Below, in pieces: positions 4,313 to 10,073 of a DNA stretch of 10,073 nucleotides. The notes beneath the pieces are model-generated. The model was not told where the DNA came from and did no database searches. It worked only from the letters and a program-made list of their open reading frames with translations. Every line of letters begins with the position of its first letter. Position 1 is the stretch's first letter. This DNA is from Nanoarchaeales archaeon (GTDB lineage: Archaea; Nanobdellota; Nanobdellia; Woesearchaeales; UBA583), in NCBI GenBank assembly GCA_013215525.1, contig JABSQY010000065.1:1-10073 (forward strand), written 5' to 3'. Both the position numbers and the translations under genes were made by a program.

Positions 4313-7021
4313 CTAAGGACAAGTTCCCCAAACTGGTTTATTCCCACCAGACAAAGCAGAAGAAGATGCAAATGAACTTGGTTCTGATGGAATCAAACTA
4401 ACACACCAAGAAGTCAAATCCTGATTAAATATATTAGTATCTCTAAACATCCCGCCCATATCAGTAACACTGGACACATTCCAGGAACTTAAATCATGAT
4501 TAAATGAATCTGCATTATAAAACGTATAACTCATACTAGTAACCTTACTCATATCCCAAGAACCAACATCATAACTAAACGCAGTATTCGCTGAAAACAT
4601 ACTCCGTATACTAGTTACACTACTTGTATTCCAATCACTTATATTTTGATTAAAACTTGAACTAGAAAACATAATTTTCATATCAATAACACTACTAGTA
4701 TCCCAAGAACCAATCGGTTTATTAAAAACAGAAGAACTAAACATATTATTCATATCAGTAACCCTACTCGTATTCCAAGAATTAATTGGTTGATTAAACG
4801 CCTGAGCAGTACCAAACATATAACTCATATCAGTAACACTACTCGTATCCCACATACCAATAGCCTGATTAAAAATATTATTAACTCTAAACATACTTCC
4901 CATATTAACAACATTACTTGTGATCCACAGATTTAAAGGCTGATCAAAAGAATCCGCATCATAAAACATAAAATCCATTTTTATTACACTACTCGTATTC
5001 CACGAATTAATATTCTGACTAAAAGCATCTGAATTTCTAAACATACTCGCCATATTAGTAACACTACTAGTATTCCATAAATTCAAAGGTTGATCAAAAG
5101 TGGCAGTATTATAAAACATATAACTCATATCAGTAACACCTGACACATCCCAAGAATTAATATCTTGATTAAAACTATCAGCATCATAAAACATATAACT
5201 TAAATTTGTAACACCAGTCAAATTTGGAGCATCTAAAGCAGAGATTTGTAAATCTTTAGCTGAATAAAAAGTACTACCTAAATTATCAAACTTAAAATTC
5301 CCCCACTGAGTAATATCTATTAACTTCTCAATATCATCTCCGGATCCAGAAATATCATAACCAAATCCCTCAATATTTCCATAAATAATTAAATTTTTAG
5401 TTCCATAACTAGAATAAGTATGAGTAGTTTCAGGTTGATTCCAAGAACTAATAAAATCAGTATTTCCATCTCCCCAATCAACTAAAAAATTATAAGTCCC
5501 AGTAGAACGCAAAGGTAATTTAATTTCATTACTACTTGAAACTCCATTATTATCTGTACTCCAAGTAGTTCTAAACTCATATGATGCTGGAAAACCTAAA
5601 AGGTTACAAGAAGAAAACAAATAAGAATTATCTCCATCATAAGATCCACTTCTACAAACTCTAGAACTAGAAGAACAAAAAGTAGGATAATTAACAGTAC
5701 TTGTAGTAAAAAAAAGAGCACTATCAGAATGATTTAAAGTTAAACCATCCAAAGTACACGAATCAAACAAAGTACCAACATCCATAGTCTGAGTAAAATT
5801 TCCTTTATTTGTAACAAGTTTAATCAACTGATTTCCATTAACTAAATCAACAGCAATATAATCTCCTAAATCAAAATCAATATAACCATAACTAGTCAAA
5901 ATTGGAACTTGAACTGGATCTCTACTATATGATATAGTCATATCCGTTAAAACTGAAGTTTCATCATTTAGATATGTATCATATGAAAAAATAGTATCTC
6001 CATTAGATAAACCAATAACAATATTATTACTATCATTACCAACAGACCCATAATTAAAATCAATAGTCCCAATCTCATGTAAAACAACTTCAACCTCAAC
6101 TAACTCGCCGGAACTATAAAACTCCCCAACATATCTAATAACAGCATATTTATCTGGAGAAGTACCTAAATCAGTACAAACATAAATTCCTCCATTACTT
6201 GTATCCATATCAACCCAAGTAAATGCGATATATCTATAATCTTCAATATCATCATTATAGTTACTATAATCATCATAATCATCAAAATTTATAACTCCAT
6301 TAGTATCAACCTCAATCCCTGCAAAAGACCCTAAAATAATATCATCAAAAAATGGAAAATCAAAACCTAAAGCAGCAATTTCAGTATAATCATCATCTGA
6401 ACTCAAACCAATATCATTAGCACAACCATAAGTATTATACGCGTTTGTAGTTGATATAATTTTATTATAATTACCAGATGGCGCAACATTCATATCAAAC
6501 AAAACATTTCCTCCAACAAGAATTTGTTCAATTTCCAAATCAGTCTCATCAGTTTGAAAATTTAATATTTCTCCAATTAAACTATTAATCAAAGTTGATG
6601 AAATTAAAGGTAAATCAGATTCAATTAAATTTACTTTATCATATAATTTATTTTCAGTTACAACAACTACACTAAAAGCTCCACTTTTTTCTCCAATACA
6701 AGAAGTTAAATCAATTTTATTTAAACCTAAAGATATATTATTAGGAATATCACATTCATCATCACCAACACTAATCTTATTAATCGATAAATTTTCTTTA
6801 TCACTATTAAAATATAATGTATTTCCGATAACTGCCTCAATTCCTGAATTTAAAAGAGCATCAGAACCTCGTTCTTCAACATCTATAAATAACTCACTTT
6901 GAAATGTACTAAACCAACCAGATAGACCAGTCACAGATAGCACTGCGACAACTAGTATTAAAGACATCGCAACAACAGGTGCCACCGCTTTTTTTTTCAT
7001 AAAAACAAGATTCATAAACAT
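4313..7021 (-). CDS. Giant pilin-like surface protein: prepilin-type N-terminus, nidogen-like domain, WGDG segment and DUF285/BspA repeats
   Basis: The 902-residue product begins with the archaeal type IV pilin/archaellin signature: MKKKAVAPVVAMSLILVV, a basic KKKA followed by a long hydrophobic helix, the form cut by prepilin/preflagellin peptidases. A pilin-type beta region follows (about 45-130). Residues about 225-345 resemble a nidogen-like domain (GFDFPFFDD; GVINF; FTWVDMD; YGSVGND; IGLSNGD). A WGDG motif near 514 marks a PKD-like segment. From about 603 come eleven 25-residue repeats with FNQxIxxW then SVTxMxxMF (DUF285, BspA/Listeria lipoprotein type). The end NKPVWGTCP is the usual end of such proteins. 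It probably sits on the cell surface and mediates adhesion. A TATA-like box centred 26 nt upstream favours the leaderless start at 7021 (MFMNLVF before MKKK); a start at 7000 is the alternative. Pilins are usually far shorter, so this is more likely an adhesin using pilin export than a filament subunit. Confidence 0.85.
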   Translation of the reverse strand: MFMNLVFMKKKAVAPVVAMSLILVVAVLSVTGLSGWFSTFQSELFIDVEERGSDALLNSGIEAVIGNTLYFNSDKENLSINKISVGDDECDIPNNISLGLNKIDLTSCIGEKSGAFSVVVVTENKLYDKVNLIESDLPLISSTLINSLIGEILNFQTDETDLEIEQILVGGNVLFDMNVAPSGNYNKIISTTNAYNTYGCANDIGLSSDDDYTEIAALGFDFPFFDDIILGSFAGIEVDTNGVINFDDYDDYSNYNDDIEDYRYIAFTWVDMDTSNGGIYVCTDLGTSPDKYAVIRYVGEFYSSGELVEVEVVLHEIGTIDFNYGSVGNDSNNIVIGLSNGDTIFSYDTYLNDETSVLTDMTISYSRDPVQVPILTSYGYIDFDLGDYIAVDLVNGNQLIKLVTNKGNFTQTMDVGTLFDSCTLDGLTLNHSDSALFFTTSTVNYPTFCSSSSRVCRSGSYDGDNSYLFSSCNLLGFPASYEFRTTWSTDNNGVSSSNEIKLPLRSTGTYNFLVDWGDGNTDFISSWNQPETTHTYSSYGTKNLIIYGNIEGFGYDISGSGDDIEKLIDITQWGNFKFDNLGSTFYSAKDLQISALDAPNLTGVTNLSYMFYDADSFNQDINSWDVSGVTDMSYMFYNTATFDQPLNLWNTSSVTNMASMFRNSDAFSQNINSWNTSSVIKMDFMFYDADSFDQPLNLWITSNVVNMGSMFRVNNIFNQAIGMWDTSSVTDMSYMFGTAQAFNQPINSWNTSRVTDMNNMFSSSVFNKPIGSWDTSSVIDMKIMFSSSSFNQNISDWNTSSVTSIRSMFSANTAFSYDVGSWDMSKVTSMSYTFYNADSFNHDLSSWNVSSVTDMGGMFRDTNIFNQDLTSWCVSLIPSEPSSFASSSALSGGNKPVWGTCP
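4390..5226 (-). repeat. Eleven 75-nt tandem repeats encoding DUF285 units
   Basis: Each unit is about 25 codons with the protein pattern F-N-Q-x-I-x-x-W, x-T-S-x-V-T-x-M, x-x-M-F. Eleven W units and eleven V-T-x-M units can be counted. Within the array, two consecutive pairs form a 50-residue higher-order repeat: both begin F-Y-x-x-x-x-F-DQPLNLW and continue to SMFR; the corresponding DNA lies 150 nt apart (about 4929-4969 and 5079-5119). This indicates growth by unequal recombination. Confidence 0.85.
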
Positions 7022-7042
7022 AATAATATTGAAAATAAAAAG

Positions 7043-7050
7043 TTTATAAA
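7043..7050 (-). promoter_or_regulatory. TATA-like box for the surface protein gene
   Basis: TTTATAAA on the minus strand, centred about 25 nt before the ATG at 7021, which fits a leaderless transcript starting at that ATG and a promoter separate from the upstream foldase gene. Confidence 0.5.
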
Positions 7051-7124
7051 TAAATGTAATTATTAAAGTAAATAAAATAGAGAAAGTGAAACTTGAAACA
7101 TATATAAATAATTATAAATAAATA

Positions 7125-8411
7125 TTAATAAATAGTAATTTCAATACTATTCATAATATCTCCAATAAACCCACCAATAACTTCTTGTTCTTTCTCTAAC
7201 ATTAATCGTTCTTTAATTTGATCTTTAACATCATCAAATTCAGTAACACTTGCATCTTCTTTACCAGTTAATTTAATAATGTGAAAACCAAATTGAGTTT
7301 CGACAGCAGACAGAGTATAATCTCCAATTTCTTCTAATTCAAACACAGCAGCATCAAACTCAGCAACCCTAGCTCCTTTCCCAAAAAATCCTAAATCTCC
7401 ACCAACTGATGCACTTGGACCAGTAGAATATTTCTCTGCTAACTTAGAGAAAACAGCACCATTCTTTAACTTAGAAAGAACTAACTCTGCATCCTCAGTT
7501 GAATTAACTAAAATATGGCTTGCCTTAACTTGCTCTGATGATTCATAATTTTCAATATTATCATCATAATATTTTAATACAATATCTTCACTAACATCTA
7601 AATCCTCAAAAATTGAAGAATTAATATATGAATTAATAGTTTGTTGTTTTGTATAAAAATCAATTAACTCATCAAAACTAAACTTTTTACCAATAAGTGA
7701 TGTTTTAAAAGTATCTAAATTACTTCCAGATTCAATTAAAGACCTTTCAAAAAAACTAATAATTTCTTCCTTACCCATACTATGTCCAGCATCAAGAGCC
7801 ATATCATATAACACATTAAATAAAAATATTTGATTTAATAGTTCTTCTTTCCCAATAACATCTCTGTACTCAGAAGGTTTTCCTTGTAAAAATAAAGTAA
7901 TCTCAACATTTGCATCATACTCTTTTTGAGACAACTCAATCCCACCATATGCAGCAATAATAGTGTCTGGACTAATTACAATATTTGTATTCTCTAAAGA
8001 TTTTAAAATTTCATCAGACTCATCAAGATTTGTAATATTATAAACATTATCTAAATTAGTTTGATTACTTTGAGAACCTAAAAACATCCCAGTTAAAGAA
8101 TCAAATCCCTTAAAACTATTTGGTAAATCAAAATATGAAAAACTAAATATAGAAATAACTAATAAAATAGCAACAACTATTCCGGAATAGAATTTGTTTT
8201 TAGAAAATGAAATCGTATTATTTTCAGATTTATCATCAGATTTATTCTCAGATTTATCATCAGATTTATCATCAGATTTATCACTATTACTTTCTATATT
8301 TACTTTCTTATCAACTTTAATCTCATCGATAACTTTCTTTTCTTTATTAACTTCTTTATTTTTATCTTTACTAAATTTCATACTTTTTACTTCTTTTATT
8401 TTTTCAATCAT
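7125..8411 (-). CDS. Membrane-anchored parvulin-type peptidyl-prolyl isomerase (SurA/PrsA-like foldase)
   Basis: Counted from the ATG at 8411, the product is 428 residues. It has a highly charged cytoplasmic N-terminus with Lys-Ser-Asp-Asp repeats (about 43-65), one membrane segment (about 76-94, IVVAILLVISIFSFSYF), and a long extracytoplasmic part. The latter has an alpha-helical SurA-N-like region with a conserved EELLNQIFLFNVLYDMA stretch, then a PpiC/rotamase domain (about 290-385). That domain has the family motifs KASHILV, FSKLAEKYSTGPSA, GGDLGFFGKG and TQFGFHIIKL. Such enzymes catalyse cis-trans isomerisation at prolines and help exported proteins fold. Its neighbour downstream is the large surface protein, a plausible client, although each gene appears to have its own promoter. 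The frame could be extended to a TTG at 8426, but the TATA-like box at 8431-8440 places the transcript start at the ATG at 8411. Confidence 0.88.
   Translation of the reverse strand: MIEKIKEVKSMKFSKDKNKEVNKEKKVIDEIKVDKKVNIESNSDKSDDKSDDKSENKSDDKSENNTISFSKNKFYSGIVVAILLVISIFSFSYFDLPNSFKGFDSLTGMFLGSQSNQTNLDNVYNITNLDESDEILKSLENTNIVISPDTIIAAYGGIELSQKEYDANVEITLFLQGKPSEYRDVIGKEELLNQIFLFNVLYDMALDAGHSMGKEEIISFFERSLIESGSNLDTFKTSLIGKKFSFDELIDFYTKQQTINSYINSSIFEDLDVSEDIVLKYYDDNIENYESSEQVKASHILVNSTEDAELVLSKLKNGAVFSKLAEKYSTGPSASVGGDLGFFGKGARVAEFDAAVFELEEIGDYTLSAVETQFGFHIIKLTGKEDASVTEFDDVKDQIKERLMLEKEQEVIGGFIGDIMNSIEITIY
8224..8283 (-). repeat. 12-nt tandem repeat inside the foldase gene
   Basis: About five units of a 12-nt sequence (TCAGATTTATCA on the plus strand) encode D-K-S-D or E-N-K-S type tetrapeptides in the cytoplasmic tail of the isomerase. 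Because the unit is a multiple of three, slippage changes the tail length without breaking the frame. Confidence 0.85.
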
Positions 8412-8430
8412 AATATAATTAACCAAAATA

Positions 8431-8440
8431 TATTTATAAA
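8431..8440 (-). promoter_or_regulatory. TATA-like box for the foldase gene
   Basis: TTTATAAATA on the minus strand, centred about 25 nt before the ATG at 8411. It supports that start against the upstream TTG at 8426, which would fall upstream of the expected transcript start. Confidence 0.5.
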
Positions 8441-8449
8441 ATGAGTTTG

Positions 8450-8485
8450 AAAAAATGTGAAAAAAAAATGAAAAAAATGAAAAAA
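8450..8485 (-). terminator. Poly-T terminator region after pyrB
   Basis: On the minus strand, about 65 nt downstream of the pyrB stop, four T-runs of 6 to 9 follow one another, separated by CA or CACA. Clustered T-tracts are the typical archaeal terminator. No hairpin is needed or evident. Confidence 0.45.
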
Positions 8486-8552
8486 TATAATATTATTTCA
8501 AAAATATAATAAATCATTAATAAATAAAATATAACTATTTAATAATATTTAA

Positions 8553-9503
8553 TTAAACATTATCATTTAATAATTTTAAAATTGCCATACGAACATACAA
8601 ACCATTCTTTGCTTGCTCAAAATATCTTGCACGTTTATTCATATCAACATCAAGAGTAATCTCATCAACTCTTGGAAGTGGATGCATAATAATTGCATTA
8701 TCTTTCATAAGTTCTACATTTTCTTTATCTAAAATAAATAAACCTTTTGTTTTCTCATATTCAACAAGTGATTCAAATCTTTCTTTTTGAATTCTTGTCA
8801 TATAACAAACATCAACAGCAGGCAACACATCATCTAAATTATCTACTTCTGAAAAATTAAGATTATTCTCAACTAAATAATTTTTTAAACTTTCTTTAAT
8901 TTTAGAATTATCAGGACTTACAAAAAAGAATTCATTTCCTTTAAATTTTGAAAGTAAATAAACTAAAGAATCACAAGTTCTCCCACGCAACAAATCACCT
9001 ACAATTGCAAACTTCATATTTTCTAAAGTTCCAAACTCTTCATAAATAGTATACAAATCAAGTAAGGCTTGTGTTGGATGTTGCGATTTTCCAGAACCTG
9101 CATTAATCACAGGAACACTCGCAACAGACACAGCACGCTTTGAAGAATTATCTTCATTATGACGTAAAATAATAAAATCACAATAAGTAGAAACCATACG
9201 AATTGAATCTTCAAGAGTTTCTCCTTTTGATGCTGATGAAAACTGTGCCGCATTCTCTGTAGTAATACAATTTCCTCCAAGTTTTAAAACTGCACTTTCA
9301 AAGGAAAATCTTGTTCTTGTTGATGATTCATAAAATAATAAAGATACAATCTTTCCTCTTAACTCTTCAGAAACTTTTGTTTCATTTTGTTTCATAAAAT
9401 CCGTAAGTTTAAACAATTCATTCAAAAATTCTATAGAAAATTGTTGAGATAAAATTATATTTTTCTTAGGATTTTCTTTTTTCATATTAATTAAATCTTT
9501 CAT
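8553..9503 (-). CDS. pyrB: Aspartate carbamoyltransferase, catalytic chain
   Basis: The cytoplasmic enzyme condenses carbamoyl phosphate and L-aspartate to N-carbamoyl-aspartate, the committed step of pyrimidine synthesis. From the ATG at 9503 the product is 316 residues, close to the usual length of about 310. Motifs seen: STRTR (61-65, carbamoyl phosphate binding), SKGETL (92-97) with the catalytic-loop lysine, HPTQALLDL (142-150), GDLLRGRT (169-176), MTRIQKER (235-242, aspartate binding) and HPLPRVDEI (274-282). All key residues are present. The upstream 16 in-frame codons to 9551 are discounted because a TATA-like box (9525-9533) is centred 26 nt before 9503. No regulatory chain gene (pyrI) lies next to it; the next gene downstream is the foldase. 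It may form an unregulated trimer or have pyrI elsewhere. Confidence 0.96.
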   Translation of the reverse strand: MKDLINMKKENPKKNIILSQQFSIEFLNELFKLTDFMKQNETKVSEELRGKIVSLLFYESSTRTRFSFESAVLKLGGNCITTENAAQFSSASKGETLEDSIRMVSTYCDFIILRHNEDNSSKRAVSVASVPVINAGSGKSQHPTQALLDLYTIYEEFGTLENMKFAIVGDLLRGRTCDSLVYLLSKFKGNEFFFVSPDNSKIKESLKNYLVENNLNFSEVDNLDDVLPAVDVCYMTRIQKERFESLVEYEKTKGLFILDKENVELMKDNAIIMHPLPRVDEITLDVDMNKRARYFEQAKNGLYVRMAILKLLNDNV

Positions 9504-9524
9504 ATGTATTTTATGTAAAAAGTG

Positions 9525-9533
9525 CTTATATAC
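9525..9533 (-). promoter_or_regulatory. TATA-like box for pyrB
   Basis: GTATATAAG on the minus strand, centred 26 nt before the ATG at 9503. It overlaps the longer potential reading frame beginning at 9551, which argues that the frame's first 16 codons are not translated. Confidence 0.55.
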
Positions 9534-9566
9534 TTTGTCATTAAAAAACAATAATAATAAATTTCA

Positions 9567-10073
9567 TTATTTTTTAAAATATAATAAAATAAATCCAGCA
9601 ACTAAAGAATATCCGACTAAAACATAAATTACTTTTTCTAAACTAATCAAATCAGATAAAAATCCAAAAATTGGAAAAACTAAAATCAAAACTAACGATG
9701 TAACCATAGAATTTGAGGATAAAATTGTAGCCCTTTTAGAATCATCTTCAATCTCTGAATTTAATTTATCTGAAATAATTACTATCCTATAAATACCTAA
9801 ACTCCACATAATTCCAATAATTACTGTAACTAAATAAATATTTGAAATAAAATTGATAAATAAAACTAATAACAAAGGCCAAATTAAAATTAAAAATGTA
9901 AACTCTAAATTTCTCTTCTCAAAAAAAGTAATAATTTTATGAGAATAAATTAAAAGAAAAGTTTTAATAATTCCTACAATCCCAAAAATAATTCCATAAA
10001 ATTCTAAAGAATAAATATTATTAATTAAAGGTTGAATGATTAAATCACTAAAAATTCCAAAAGAAAATCCAAA
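9567..10073 (-). CDS. MFS-type transporter, C-terminal half (5' end outside the window)
   Basis: The frame is open from the right edge to a stop at 9567, giving at least 168 residues; the ATG at 9875 is internal, since the reading frame continues upstream without a stop. About five membrane segments can be seen. The central loop (GIYRIVIISDKLNSEI, then RATILSSNSM) matches the major facilitator pattern near the start of the helix 10-11 region. Upstream, SDLIIQPLINN and FYGIIFGIVGIIKT fit helices 7-8. The substrate cannot be told; the pattern is like that of drug- or metabolite-efflux MFS members of archaea and bacteria. It is followed 63 nt later by pyrB, which has its own promoter, so the two are probably not functionally linked. 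Confidence 0.8.
   Translation of the reverse strand, partial: FGFSFGIFSDLIIQPLINNIYSLEFYGIIFGIVGIIKTFLLIYSHKIITFFEKRNLEFTFLILIWPLLLVLFINFISNIYLVTVIIGIMWSLGIYRIVIISDKLNSEIEDDSKRATILSSNSMVTSLVLILVFPIFGFLSDLISLEKVIYVLVGYSLVAGFILLYFKK

Noticed and set aside
8224..8283. CRISPR-like direct repeats
   Set aside because: The units are 12 nt, contiguous, without spacers, and lie in a coding frame.
8194..8418. Plus-strand open frame opposite the foldase N-terminus
   Set aside because: Its serine-leucine-aspartate repeats are the antisense reading of the 12-nt tandem repeat; no family resemblance.

Overview
The window reads as a chromosome segment of a very AT-rich archaeon, most likely a DPANN-type lineage (Woesearchaeota/Pacearchaeota-like; this placement is inferred). 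The support is a surface protein with an archaeal type IV pilin/archaellin-type N-terminus, archaeal TATA-like boxes centred about 24-26 nt upstream of the start codon of nearly every gene (leaderless transcription), no recognisable Shine-Dalgarno sites, and T-tract terminators.

The left part (about 1-4312) looks like an accessory, rearranged region. It starts with the first 9 codons of a gene leaving the window leftwards (27-1, minus). A gene-poor stretch (28-518) follows, holding three copies of a small hairpin repeat and a decayed reading frame. Next come a truncated phage-type Bro-N antirepressor fragment (519-719), a six-helix membrane protein (768-1415), a membrane-anchored protein with a carbohydrate-binding-like domain (1490-2314) and a complete ABC-F ATPase (2363-3967). 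A 74-bp segment carrying a gene 3' end, a TATA box and a start codon occurs twice (698-771 and 2293-2366), so two unrelated genes sit behind the same promoter. After ABC-F lies a G+C-rich, strongly structured element (3993-4092). It abuts a partial second copy of the ABC-F 3' end (4087-4262), which is itself interrupted by a fourth copy of the hairpin repeat. Hairpin repeats therefore occur on both sides of this block, which suggests a mobile or cassette-like region, or the scar of one.

The right part (4313-10073, all minus strand) looks like ordinary chromosome. In transcription order it holds the C-terminal half of an MFS transporter (10073-9567), aspartate carbamoyltransferase pyrB (9503-8553), a membrane-anchored parvulin peptidyl-prolyl isomerase (8411-7125), and a 902-residue surface protein (7021-4313). 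The surface protein joins a prepilin-like N-terminus to a nidogen-like domain, a WGDG (PKD-like) segment and eleven DUF285/BspA-type 25-residue repeats. The foldase directly upstream may assist folding of this or other exported proteins. Each of these genes has its own TATA-like box, so they are probably separate transcription units.

The most interesting material is the 3968-4312 interval (structured element plus duplicated gene tail plus hairpin), the four-member hairpin family, and the duplicated promoter cassette. No CRISPR array, reverse transcriptase, transposase, integrase, rRNA or complete tRNA was found.
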